Source of the DNA: Candidatus Mycoplasma haematobovis
Lineage (GTDB): Bacteria > Bacillota_I > Bacilli_A > Mycoplasmatales > Mycoplasmoidaceae
Assembly (NCBI RefSeq): GCF_001645765.1
Contig: NZ_LWUJ01000011.1
Span: 186,001-250,000, forward strand
DNA length: 64,000 nt
Direction of reading: 5' to 3'
Positions within the stretch are counted from its first letter, which is position 1. Every line of letters begins with the position of its first letter. The notes under the pieces are model-generated. The model did not search any database, was not told the origin of the DNA, and saw nothing but the letters and a program-made list of their open reading frames with translations. A program made the translations under genes and the position numbers. Positions 1 through 10,515 of this stretch are shown one piece after another.

Positions 1-1
1 A

Positions 2-238
2 TCTCCTACTAAACATACAATTGATGATTGTATTTCTTATTTAGATCAGGTAGATTCAGATTTAAATAAACTTAAATCTATTGATACAGAAGGAGTATCT
101 CCCTTTGTTTTAAAAAGAGAATTTAGTCTAACTCCTGATAAGATAGAGTTTTCTTATAAGAATAAAGAAGACTCAGCACTAAACTCTTTAACTGATTCAT
201 ATGAGTTCACTAATATCAAGGACAAAACAGATATTTAA
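2..238 (+). CDS. gatC: Aspartyl/glutamyl-tRNA amidotransferase subunit C (C-terminal part)
   Basis: The 5' end lies outside the window; 78 codons are visible, ending in TAA. The reading has the GatC pattern: a helical segment with LDQVDSDL, then a middle with STDTEGVSP-like spacing (IDTEGVSP), and a C-terminal tail. GatC is the small scaffold of the GatCAB complex, which converts Glu-tRNA(Gln) and Asp-tRNA(Asn) to the amidated forms. It overlaps gatA by 38 bases in another frame, which suggests translational coupling. The small family is weakly conserved, so the position before gatA carries much of the call. Confidence 0.75.
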   Translation, partial: SPTKHTIDDCISYLDQVDSDLNKLKSIDTEGVSPFVLKREFSLTPDKIEFSYKNKEDSALNSLTDSYEFTNIKDKTDI

Positions 239-1571
239 ATCTTTAGCCGAAGAAGAGAGCAACTCTTACCTTTCTTCTACTTTAAATAAAGATATTTCAC
301 TTAAGAAAATTAATAATCCTTTAGCTAATACTATTTATTCTTTAAAGGATTTAATTTCAAATACAGATGGTTATGTAACTGGAGGTTCTAAATTTCTTTC
401 TAAATACAAACCACCTTTTGATGCTACAGTTTATGAAATACTTAAGAAAGCTGGAGCAATAAATATAGCTAATGCTAATTTAGATGAATTTGGATTAGGC
501 GGAACAGGTTTACATGCTTATGGAGGAGAAGTAAGAAATCCTTTGGATACTACAAGAATGATTGGAGGATCTTCAGCAGGAAGTGCTTATTTAGTAAAGA
601 AAGGTTATGTTGATTATTCAATAGCTTCTGATACTGGAGACTCAGCAAGAATACCTGCTTCTTATACTGGTATATATGGCTTTAAACCTAGTTATGGCAT
701 GATCTCTAGATATGGTTTTTTTCCTTTTTGTTCACAATTTGATACTCCTGCTATTATTGCTTCATCATTAGAGACTATTGCTACAGTATTTTCAGAAATT
801 TCAGTTCCTGATGAGCGAGATTTAACAACTTTAAGTACTATTAAATACAATTACATCAAAGCACTTGAAACTCCTTTAAAAAAACCCATAAAAATAGCTA
901 TTTTTAAAAATCTATTCAATTCTCCTTTTAGGGTAGAAGAAAGATTCAAAGAATTAATCGAAAAATTAAAGGAAAAAGAAGAAGTACAAATAGAGCTTTA
1001 TGAATTTAATAAAGAATTATTAGATTTATGTACTTTAATTTATTCAATTGTTTCTAGATCAGAAAGTATTTCCAATTATTCTAATTTAACTGGTTTATTT
1101 TTTCCATTTGAAACAGATCCTAAATTTAATGTTATTAATAAACAGAATGGACGTGATTATTCTGAAATATTATTTAATAATAGGAGTGTATTAGGGAAAG
1201 AGTTTGTATATAGACAAATAACTGGTATGTATTTCTTAAATGGAAGTAATTATGAAAATGTATATTTAAAGAGTAAGAAATTAATTACTTTAATTAATAA
1301 AGAAATAGAGGAACTCTTTACTAAATTTGATTTAGTAATAAGTCCTACTTCTGAAGATATTGCTCCTAAAGCAGACGAATATAAAAGAGAGTACAAGCCA
1401 AACACTGCACAAAATATTCTATTACTAGCAAATTTCTGTTCATTACCTGCAATCTCTATACCCTGAACTACTTTAGATAATATGCCAGTAGGCTTACATT
1501 TAATGAGTGCTTTTAGGAGTGATGCTTTCTTGCTTAATGTAACTAAATATATTAAAGAATGAGTTACATAA
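201..1571 (+). CDS. gatA: Glu-tRNA(Gln)/Asp-tRNA(Asn) amidotransferase subunit A
   Basis: 456 aa, normal length for GatA, the amidase subunit that frees ammonia from glutamine. The amidase-signature triad is visible: Lys49 (SLKDL), Ser124 in GGSSAGSA and the nucleophile Ser148 in GDSARIPAS, with spacing as in characterised GatA proteins. The codon at 1464-1466 is TGA and must be Trp, because the conserved C-terminal tail (MPVGLHLM) follows it in frame. The gene overlaps gatC upstream and gatB downstream. GatCAB is needed where GlnRS is absent, as in mycoplasmas. Confidence 0.96.
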
Positions 1572-2944
1572 CTTCAATTGGGTTAGAGATACATATTGCT
1601 CTCAAAACTAATCAAAAAGTTTTTGCGCCAGAAAGTGAGCAACAATCTTCTTGAATTTCTTTAGGATTTCCAGGTACTTTACCAACTCTTAATTTAGAGG
1701 CAGTTAAGAAAGCTATTACTCTTGCTTATTCTTTAGGAGCAGAAGTTAATTATGAAAATATAGTTTTTGATAGAAAAAATTACTTCTATTGTGACTTACC
1801 CAGAGGTTACCAAATAACCCAATACTTTAATCCTATTGGAAAAGGAGGCTTTATTGACTTAGGACATAAAAAAATATTTATTAAACAAATACATTTAGAG
1901 GAGGATTCAGCACAACAAAATAAACAAGGACATACAGTAAGACTTACTTTCAATAGATTAGGTAGAGCTTTAGCAGAAGTAGTTACTAAACCAGACTTTA
2001 GTTCTTACGAAGAGATAGAGTTATTTCTTAAGAAACTAAGAAGAATATGTAATTTCTTTAATGTATCTACAGCTTCTTATGAAGAAGGAAAGATGAGAGT
2101 GGATTTAAATGTATCTGTAAGAAAAGCTAATTCAGAAAATCTTTCAGCTAAATCAGAAGTTAAGAATTTAAATAGTCTTTTTGCTTTAAAGAGTTCAATA
2201 AATTATTTAGTAGATATTCAAACTAGGAAGCTGGAAGAAGGAGAAGAGTTAAAGAGCTACACTTATGCTTGAGTAGATAAATTAAAGAAATGTGAAATAA
2301 TGAGGAAAAAGGAAGAAGCAACAGGATATTTCTATATTCCTGAAGCTAATATTCCCCCACTCGCGTTTACTAAGGAGCAATACGAGAATATTATTAATGA
2401 ACACAATATCAATTTAGAAAATTTAGAAAAGAGCTTAGTAGAGAGGGGACTTAAAGAAACAGAAGTAGAGCATTTATTAGATAATCATACTTTATTTTTG
2501 TATGTTCAAAAGTTAGATGAAAAATTAAATAATCTTAAAGCTTCTTACAATTGAATTATTAATGTTTTGGTCGGTATGGTAAATGATATTGAGAGTATTC
2601 CTTATGATGAAATTGAGAAAGTAATATTAGATGTTGAACTTAAGAAGAAGTTTAATTCAAGAATTGCTAAAGATATCTTTAAAGTAATTCTTGAAAAGAA
2701 ATTAAGTTACAAGAGTGCAATCAGGAAGCTTAAAGTTTCAGAAGTATCAGATGATGATGCTATTAGAGTTTGAGTAAGAGAAGCTTTTGAAAAGTACAAA
2801 GGACAGTTGCTTGATCTCTTAAAAAATCCTCCTAAATTAGAAAGATTAATAATTGGAGAATGTATGAAAGCTTCTAAGGGACAAGCAAATCCTATTAAAA
2901 CTAAGACTATTTTTGAAGAACTTTTATTAAAGTATAAAATATAG
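1559..2944 (+). CDS. gatB: Glu-tRNA(Gln)/Asp-tRNA(Asn) amidotransferase subunit B
   Basis: 461 aa. GatB is the kinase-like subunit that phosphorylates the mischarged aminoacyl-tRNA. The N-terminus reads SIGLEIHIALKT, followed by the catalytic cradle (LEEDSAQQ, VDLNVSVRK, KSEVKNLNSL) and a helical YqeY-like tail domain from about residue 330. Several TGA codons are read as Trp. The ATG overlaps the gatA stop by 13 bases. The normal VRK/SEVKNLNS motifs suggest a working enzyme. Confidence 0.96.
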
Positions 2945-2947
2945 TTA

Positions 2948-3781
2948 ATGGCTATCGACAAAGATTTAATACTTAAATTAAGAGGTTTAAGTCATGCTGG
3001 TTTTGCTGACTGCAAGAAAGCTTTAGAGGAAACTAATAATGATATTCAAGAAGCTATTAAGTGATTAAGAAAGAAAGGTATTGCAAAAGCTACTGATAAA
3101 TATGCTCTTAAAGATGCTAAAGAAGGAGGTACTTGGGTAAAGAAAGATGAAAACGGTATTGCACTTATTGAATTAAATTCTGAAACAGATTTTGTAGCTA
3201 ATTCTGAAGGCTTTGGAACACTAGCTAATAGTATAGTTAATACAATATTAGAGAATAAAGTTGATGATTTGGAAGCAGTTAAGAATTTAAAGTTAAGTAG
3301 TGGCGAGAGTGTTTCAGAAAGTTGTTTACATTTATCCTCAATAACAGGAGAGAAAATTGTTTTAAATAGAGTTAAATATGTATCCGTAAGCGCTGAAGAA
3401 ACAGCATCTTGTTATAGACATACTAATGGTAGAATTTCTGCACTTTTGATTTTTGATAAGAAGTTTGATGAAGATTTAGCATTTAAATTAGCTGTTCATT
3501 ATGCAGCTAATAGTCCTAAATTTATTACTGCCGATCAAGTAGATGAGAGGTGAGTGGCTTCAGAAAAAGAAATAATATTAGCTCTTTTGGAGAAGGAGAA
3601 TAAACCTGCAGAATATAGGGATAATATTATTGAACAAAGACTTAAAAAAACAATACTTAAAGAGACTTTAATGGAACAAGATTTTTTGTATGATACTTCT
3701 AAGAAAATTAAAGATGTACTTAAAGAGTTAGGGGCTTCAATAAAGATTGCTATGTTCTTTGCTTTAGGCGAATCTCGCTAA
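2948..3781 (+). CDS. tsf: Elongation factor Ts
   Basis: 277 aa; the nucleotide exchange factor for EF-Tu. The N-terminal UBA-like domain (LRGLSHAGFADCKKALEE, residues 8-25) is followed by the core motif TDFVANSEGF that contacts EF-Tu, and a C-terminal coiled-coil region. It starts three bases after gatB. rpsB, its usual partner, lies about 45 kb away at 48241. The 3' end overlaps the convergent smpB gene by 18 bases. Confidence 0.95.
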
Positions 3782-4165
3782 TCTCTTTTCATCCTTTCTC
3801 TTTATTGTCTCTAGTTTTTGCTTACTGGTATATTTATTTCTTTTTGCAAGCAATAAAGTAATCTTTATTTTGTAATTTCTTAAATAAAGATTACTGGGAA
3901 TAAGTAAATACTTCTTCTCTTTAACATTCCTTATTATTTTTTCAATTTCATGTCTATGTAGTAATAACTTAATATTCTCTTTTGCAAAGCCCCTAAGAAA
4001 TATTTCTCCATTCTTAATTCATCCATGGCTCCCTGATAAAGATAGTTCGTAATTAAGTATTTTTTTTTTTGAGCCACTATTAAGTACTAAGCCACATTCA
4101 TATTTACCAAATACTTCATAAAATCTTGTATTTTTCTTATTACTAAGTAGCTCTTTAATGGACAT
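3764..4165 (-). CDS. smpB: SsrA-binding protein SmpB
   Basis: 133 aa, slightly short for SmpB (about 150). Visible features are the KNTRFYEVFGKYECGLVL start of the beta barrel, NGEIFLRGF, the RHEIEKI helix, LIPSNLY and a basic tail KRKDEKRLARF. SmpB carries tmRNA to stalled ribosomes; ssrA is present at 47348-47638. The ATG overlaps the rnr stop (ATG at 4165, TAA at 4167-4165), the same rnr-smpB pairing found in many bacteria. The 3' end overlaps tsf on the other strand. Confidence 0.88.
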
Positions 4166-6018
4166 TAAAGAACTTTAACTAATTTAAATTCTTTAGAGTT
4201 ATGTACTGGTTTAACTAATAAATAACTACCTAAAGTTAAAGGAATTCTACTCTTTACATGTCCTTCAACATAGTAATTATCTATGCGTACAAAAGCTCCA
4301 TTTTTTGAAGGAGAAACAACTCTAGCTTTAAAGATTGAATCTAATTTTTTATTCATAAATTGAATTATTTTAGAATTCTCTATCTCTTTACTAATTTCAT
4401 TACTTTTGATTTCTGAATTAGTAGACTCTACAGCAATCTCATCTAATAATCTATAAATTTCATCTCCTCCTGTACTAGGTAATGATTTCTTTTCAAATAC
4501 ATAATCTCAAAGCATCTTATGTACCATAGCATCAGGATATCTACGAATAGGAGAAGTAAAGTGTAAGTAGTGCTTTAAATTAAGACCAAAATGACCTAAA
4601 TTATTAATTGAATATCTAGCTTTTTGTAGAGAGCGCAATAATAATAAGAATATTAAATCTAAATTAGGATTAGAGTTATTAGATACGAATCAATTAGAGA
4701 TTACTTTTTGATTTATTTTTTCAAAACTATTATCAGGAATTTTGAATTCAAGATTTTTAACTTCCTCCGCAAACATAAGCATCTTATTAAATTCTGGATT
4801 TTCATGCACTCTGTAAATGCTTGGTATTTTCTTTTTGAAGAACAATCTAGCTATTCCTTCATTAGCCAAAATCATGAAATTTTCAATCATGATTTGAGCA
4901 TGATCTCTTTTGTACTGATATAGCTCAATAATATCTCCATTATCATCTAATTTTGCTTTAATTTCAGGTGATTCAATAGATATATACCCCCTCTTTATTC
5001 GATTATTCTCTAATATTCTGTAAAGCTCTAATCCTAAATCTAGCGACTCTCTTATTTCTTTTTTTTCTTCCTTGAAATCATTCTTCTTATTGAAATAATC
5101 ATTAACTTCTGAATACGAAAATCTTCTGTGAGAATGAATAATTCCAGGCTTTACATCCAAACTATCTCATAATACTTCTCCTTTTTCAGTAATTTCAACT
5201 GAAAATACAATAGCACATCTATCTTCATTAGGAATTAAAGAACAATAATTATTAGAGAGCTTAATAGGAAGCATAGGAATTACAGAATCTAAAAAATAAA
5301 TTGAAGTTCCTCGTTCTCTTGCAGTCCTATTAGTACAGGGAGAATTTCTTAAATAAGTTCAAACATCCGCAATAGCTACATAAAGAAGATATTTATTACC
5401 TTCTTTGTAAACAGCTATCGCATCATCAAAGTCTTTAGAATCTGGAGGATCAATAGTTACAAATCTAATATCTGTAAAGTCTTGCCTAAGAACATCATCT
5501 CTATGTTTATTAATATCCAACTGTATCTTTTCCATCTCTTTTTCAACATCATCTGGAAAGACTTCTTGAATACCATGATCTTCAAGAATAGATAAGATTT
5601 CAATATTTAAATCTCCTTTATTTCCTATTTTTTTGACAATTTGACCTTGCAAATTATCAAGCTTAAATTCTGATAATTTAATAAGTACTTTAGTACCTAT
5701 TTCATACTTATCTGAATCAGTTACAACAACTTTATTTAATTTTGGATTATCTAAAAGAACATAAGACTTATTAGTTTCTCTATATACTACTTCTCCTACA
5801 TAATCTGTCTTAAATCTCTCTAATACTGAAAGTATCTTAGCTTCATATTTCTTTCTCTCATCTGTACTAGCTCTATTCTTAATTACTATATATTCAACTA
5901 AATCTTTATTTAAAGCAGTATTAATATTCTCTCATCGAACATACAAATCTGTACCTTCAATAAAGCCATAATTACCATGAAATTTAAAAACTCCTTTGGC
6001 TACAGTATTTTCAATCAC
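4165..6018 (-). CDS. rnr: Ribonuclease R (RNB-family 3'-5' exoribonuclease)
   Basis: 617 aa with a GTG start three bases after the secG stop. An N-terminal cold-shock-like OB fold ([14 protein letters not shown], residues 9-22) is followed by the RNB catalytic domain with the metal-binding series [13 protein letters not shown] near residue 190. A C-terminal S1 domain ends the protein ([19 protein letters not shown]). RNase R degrades structured RNA and acts on tmRNA-linked mRNA, which fits the adjacent smpB. It is shorter than the E. coli enzyme, as in other reduced genomes. Confidence 0.95.
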
Positions 6019-6021
6019 TTA

Positions 6022-6249
6022 TTATTTCTTACCGTGGAGAATAGAAAAAATTATTAATAAGAAGATCATTATGAACATTACTATCCTTAATATTTTTACT
6101 AAGCCATAATCCTTAGTTTTTTTAAATAGCTCTAGGTCATGACCTGATAAAGCTGCTAATCCACCAGTAGATCCAGCATTGGATAATAGTAAGCCTATTA
6201 TCAAAGTTAAGATAGCAAAGATATATATAGCTATTTGGTAAAAATACAT
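6022..6249 (-). CDS. secG: Preprotein translocase subunit SecG
   Basis: 75 aa with two hydrophobic helices (residues 3-24 and about 53-70) joined by a Gly-rich polar loop, SNAGSTGGLAALSG. This is the layout of SecG, the accessory subunit of the SecYEG channel. Its position before rnr and smpB matches the secG-rnr-smpB order of many Firmicutes. The start is only 16 bases from a divergent small gene, so its promoter must overlap that gene. Confidence 0.88.
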   Translation of the reverse strand: MYFYQIAIYIFAILTLIIGLLLSNAGSTGGLAALSGHDLELFKKTKDYGLVKILRIVMFIMIFLLIIFSILHGKK

Positions 6250-6265
6250 TAGTCTTTAAATTTTA

Positions 6266-6424
6266 GTGGAAGAACAATACATAAAGGTTTGTTTAAATTG
6301 TCAAGGCAATTGAGAAGAGTGCAAAGGTATTAATTGTCAAACATGAGATGGCGCTTGTTGTGAAGATTTTAATTGCAAAGATATGGAAAATAGAGCATTT
6401 TGATACACTTTAAAAAAGAAATAA
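6266..6424 (+). CDS. Cysteine-rich miniprotein, unknown
   Basis: 52 aa with a GTG start; an ATT start at 6260 is possible, directly after an in-frame TAA. It holds seven cysteines: CLNC near the N-terminus, two single Cys, a CC pair and a last Cys, which suggests a small metal-binding or disulfide fold. Two TGA Trp codons are used, in keeping with a real local gene. It overlaps ybeY by 25 bases in another frame. I do not recognise the family, and the reading rests on open frame, cysteine pattern and gap filling. Confidence 0.5.
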
Positions 6425-6819
6425 GTTTGAAAATATTTAATCCCCACCTATATCCCCTGCCAACAGAATTAGAAAAATTTTTTAATAACATATATTTACA
6501 CATATGTGAAAAATTTAATTGTCCTAAATATGAAATAGAGTTAAGTGTGATTAGTGAAGAAGAAATAAGGGAATTAAATAAGAATTATAGGAATAAAGAT
6601 AAAGAAACTGATGTGCTTTCTTTTCCTATGAAAACTGATGAGAGCGAATTATTTCTAGGAGCTATATATTTTTGTTATTCAGTAATAAAAAAAAATAATT
6701 CTAATTTATTATCAGAATTTTCCCTTTTATTTATTCATAGTTTCTTACATTTATTAGGGCATGAGCATGGAGAGCTTATGTTTCAATTACAAGAAGAGAT
6801 ATTTAAACATTTTTTTTAA
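6400..6819 (+). CDS. ybeY: Endoribonuclease YbeY (16S rRNA maturation)
   Basis: About 139 aa. The zinc site HSFLHLLGHEH near residues 115-125 matches the family H-x3-H-x5-H signature, and KDKETDVLSFPM and LFLGAIYF are the other family blocks. YbeY acts in 16S rRNA 3'-end processing and ribosome quality control. No ATG lies at the front; TTG at 6400 is the best start, just after an in-frame TAG. It is followed two bases later by the PurB-like gene. Confidence 0.92.
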   Translation: MIHFKKEISLKIFNPHLYPLPTELEKFFNNIYLHICEKFNCPKYEIELSVISEEEIRELNKNYRNKDKETDVLSFPMKTDESELFLGAIYFCYSVIKKNNSNLLSEFSLLFIHSFLHLLGHEHGELMFQLQEEIFKHFF

Positions 6820-6821
6820 AT

Positions 6822-8387
6822 ATGGAATTAATAAGACAGATATTTAGCACATCTAATAGACATAAGATTTGATTAGATATAGAGACAATAATTATTAAAT
6901 TTTTTCATTTAAAGGGTTACATATCTCGAACTCTTTGTGAAAAGATAATAGTTAATTTAAGAATTCCTGCTTTCGAATTATTTGGTAATGTAAAGCAAGG
7001 AGAAGATGAATGGGCTTCATTCATCAAAATGCTTTATTCAGAAATGAAGTTTTTGGATAAAGAATTAATGGATTTTGCTTTATCTAGAGATAATTTTGTA
7101 GATATTGCTAATGTTTTGTGCTTAAATAAGGCAGGTAAAGAGGTAGAAAAGAAAGCGCTAGAGCTTAAAGATGTACTTAAGGAATTAGCACTTAAATACA
7201 AAGAATTACCTCAAATAGGAAGAACTCATGGCATGCATGCAGAGCCCACTTCTTTTGGTCATAAATATTTAGTTTATTATGCAGATATTGAAAGAGAACT
7301 TAAAGAGTTATCTAAAGCACTTAAAAAAACTAATTGTTTATGTGTAAATTACAATTGCTTATTTGATTCTTCTTTAGCAGTAGAATTACAAGATTTCTTA
7401 GCTAAATACTTAAAGATAGAGCTTACTGGCAATACTAATACTTCTCCTAAACATAAATACCAAAGATATCTTTCAGCTTTAAATGTAATGGCACAAAGTG
7501 TAGCAAGAATAATGGAAGATATGAAGTTATTAGAGAAAGTGGGAGAAGTAAGAATTAAAGATACTAGAGTTATTGCTTTAGCTAAAGTTATCCAAGGATA
7601 TGCAAATATGGATTATTTGCAAGATAGTAAGTTGTTATTTGAAGTTATTAATAATTCTTATGAATTATTAGTAGATGCAATAGTAGCTTTAAGAGAATTA
7701 GAGGTTAATGAAGAAGTTATTAGAGCGAATATTGAATTAACTAAAGGAACTGTATTTTCAAATACAGTTATGTGTCATTTAATTAATAATGTGGATGATA
7801 CTAGAGCAGATGTATTAAGGAATTTAAAAGAGATTTCAACTAGAACTGCTAATAATGACTATCCAAGCTTTGAAGAGGGATTAAAGTACTCTAAGTATTT
7901 TGAATATATTAATGATGAATTATTTGAGACTGAATATCACTTGAGATTTATGGATGAATTATATGAAAAGATTTTTGAGCCTTTAAGAGAGCAAGAGAAT
8001 ATAGACTTTTTTGTTAATTCTTTAGCTAAAGAATTGAATAAATTCTATTATTCAAAAGAATCTATATTAATAGTAGGCTTTTTTGAACGTACTTTAAAGT
8101 TTGTTGCTAAATTATTAAGTAAGCTTAAATTTCCTGTAAATTTAATTAATATAGAGTACGAATCTAAGTTACATCCTTTAGTAGTTAATAAGTTTAAGAA
8201 TCAGAAGGTATTAATACTAGATTATTTTGTAGATGAAAAGACTTTATTACCTATATTAATTAGTAATTTAAAGAAGGTTGGAACTAAAGAAGTTAGGGTG
8301 TGTGCTTTGTACAAAGAAAATGATTTAAGTTGTGAGAATTTAATAAATTGATATGGCTCTTTATCTCATAATAGAAACAAGTCTTAA
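6822..8387 (+). CDS. PurB-like (adenylosuccinate lyase family) protein fused to an HPRT-like domain
   Basis: 521 aa, longer than the usual 430-480. The core resembles adenylosuccinate lyase: GRTHGMHAEPTSFG holds the conserved catalytic His block, and LLEKVGEV and ELTKGTVFSNTVM follow. The family signature loop (S-S-x-M-P-x-K-x-N-P) is absent: the frame passes from KVGEVRIKD straight to TRVIALAKVIQGY. The WHERD-x-SHSS block is missing too. Residues about 410-521 resemble hypoxanthine phosphoribosyltransferase (LIVGFFERTLKFVAKLL, then VLILDYFVDEKTLL where active enzymes have a D-D/E-x-x-D-T-G-x-T PRPP loop). Both active sites look degenerate, so purB activity should not be assumed. The last 27 bases overlap prmC. 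Confidence 0.7.
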
Positions 8388-9203
8388 TTTACCATTTAAG
8401 TCATACATAGGTTTTCATTTTCATCTAGAATAGCTTTTTGCTATTCCTTTTCACTTCATTTCGTGATAAGCACTACATTCCATAACTACTAACTTTCAAT
8501 TCCTATTTCTGTTCATAAATGCAATCATTTTGTCATAATGTTCTCATCCATCTTTTTCGGCAAATAAAGCAGTAGGAGGTTCATTATCTAATAAACCATC
8601 CTCTATTTCATCATTCCTAGATACATAAGGGAAATTAGCAGTAATTATTTCAAAATTATTATTTCTTATGCACTCATATCAGTCTTCTGTAATTACAGTA
8701 GCTTTAAGTTTATGTTTAGTTAAATTCTTCTTAATATTCTCTGTGGCTTTTTCTGAAATATCTACTAAAGTAGCTTTCTTTAAATTATTTTCATTAGCTA
8801 ATAAAACTGATATACCTACTACTCCCGTACCAGAACATAAATCAATATAGCTACTTTTCTTTAGTTCAGGGTTACTTTTGATTTGAGAATTAACATAATC
8901 AACCATTGATTCAGTTTCATGTCTTGGGCAGAATACATCATCTAGAAGAATAAATTCATGTTTACAAAAGAATACTTTACCTGTTACTCTTTCAATGGGC
9001 TTATTATTTTCTTGTACTTCTGTGTATAGCTTTTGATATTCATTAATATCAAAATCTACAGCTAAATCTTTATTCTTTTGATAGCTATTTAGATCCTTTA
9101 CTGTTGGAGAAAGGTAATATATTAATTTGTAAGCACTAATATGAAAATTATGTTGCTCTATTATTTGTTTGAAAGTAAGTTTTTTCACTTTAAGTATTTT
9201 CAA
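8361..9203 (-). CDS. prmC: Peptide chain release factor N5-glutamine methyltransferase
   Basis: 280 aa. PrmC methylates the Gln of the GGQ motif in release factors, and it follows prfA directly, overlapping its end by 14 bases. The SAM-binding motif [14 protein letters not shown] and the catalytic motif TANFPYVS are visible. The latter is NFPY instead of the common NPPY, a variant tolerated in related methyltransferases. Six or more TGA codons in the C-terminal third are Trp. It converges with the PurB-like gene. Confidence 0.92.
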
Positions 9204-10275
9204 TAAATAATTGACTTAAATTTTCTTCTGCTTGCTTATTCAAAAGACTTTCATGTATTTCTGTAAGATTCCCACCTAGCATTATTTCGCTAAGTCTATT
9301 AATTGTTAAAGATACTCTATGGTCAGTAATTCTATTTTGGGGATAATTGTAAGTACGTATTTTTTCACATCTAAAGCCTTTTCCAATTTGTTTTCTAACT
9401 GTTTCTGATATCTCTTTATTTTGTTTCTCTTGCTCATATTCTCATAGTTTAGATCTAAGCATTTTCATAGCAAAACTTCTATTTTGAATTTGTGATTTTT
9501 CTTGTTGACAGGCTACTACTATACCAGTAGGTAAGTGTGTAATTCTTACTGAAGATTCAGTTTTATTTACATGTTGACCTCCAGCACCACTAGCTCTATA
9601 AACATCTATTCTTAATTCTGAAGGATCTATATTTATTTCAATATCATCTTGCTCTGGCATTACACTCACAGTAATAGTGGAAGTATGAACTCTACCTTTA
9701 GATTCAGTAGCAGGCACTCTTTGAACTCTATGTACTCCAGATTCAAATTTCATTTTGCTAAATACTTTATTTCCTGATAAAGAAAAAGCTAAGAAATATA
9801 TTCCTACGGCATTTTCATGCATATCTAATATGTCAAGTTTTCAATTATTTAAATCTGCATATTTTTTGTAAGTATCAAATAAGTTTTCTACAAAAATAGC
9901 AGCTTCATCTCCTCCTGCGGCTGATCTCATCTCTATAATTACATTCTTTTCATCTAAGGGGTCTTCAGGAATTAGTAATTTCTTTAAATCTTGCTCTAAG
10001 TCAGCAATATTTTTCTTACTGATTTCTAGTTCTGATTGTGCTAGCTTTACAAACTCCTGATTACTTTCTTTTTTTATGATTTCATGACATTCCTCTAAGT
10101 TATTTAATTCTTTTTGGTAAATTAAGAATTGTTCAGAGATCTTGCTTATTTTTGATAGTTCTTTATTTAAATTTATTATTTCTTTACTGTCAGTTTCAGT
10201 CTCTAATTTTTTAGTGAGAAATTGGCATTTCTCATGTATGGATAATAGGGTTTTGTAAAGAGAATCTGAACTCAA
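9190..10275 (-). CDS. prfA: Peptide chain release factor 1
   Basis: 361 aa. RF1 reads UAA and UAG. The tripeptide anticodon is PAT ([14 protein letters not shown]) and the catalytic motif is [14 protein letters not shown]. The start is TTG at 10275, seven bases after the rpmE stop; an in-frame TAG lies just upstream. No RF2 is expected in an organism where UGA is Trp, and none is seen here. The gene order rpmE-prfA-prmC is typical of Firmicutes and Mollicutes. Confidence 0.96.
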
Positions 10276-10281
10276 AAAAGT

Positions 10282-10515
10282 CTAAACTCTTTTTTTGATA
10301 TAGTTTTTTCCTGCTTCAAATTTACTTTTTAATTTTTCCACAGCACCAATAGTACGACTTAAATTAGTTTGACCTAAGTAAAAAGGATGACAATTAGAGC
10401 AAATATCTATATTAATAGTGTCTTCTGTATGAGCACTTAGAATTTCAAACTTTTTATTGCACGCAGTACAAGCAAAAGTAACTACTTTAGGTTCAAAAGG
10501 TAATTTCTTGCTCAT
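10282..10515 (-). CDS. rpmE: 50S ribosomal protein L31
   Basis: 77 aa. It is the zinc-binding form of L31: CTAC near residue 16 and CSNCHPFYLG near residue 38 supply the cysteine ligands. CHPFYTG-like and basic C-terminal segments agree with the family. The ATG overlaps the stop of the upstream kinase by one base, and prfA follows. Confidence 0.93.
   Translation of the reverse strand: MSKKLPFEPKVVTFACTACNKKFEILSAHTEDTINIDICSNCHPFYLGQTNLSRTIGAVEKLKSKFEAGKNYIKKRV

Noticed and set aside
1464-1466. Apparent stop codons (TGA) that split gatA, rpoB, rpoC, infB and many others
   Set aside because: Conserved protein sequence continues in frame after each, often where the family has Trp; UGA is Trp here, so these are not pseudogenes.
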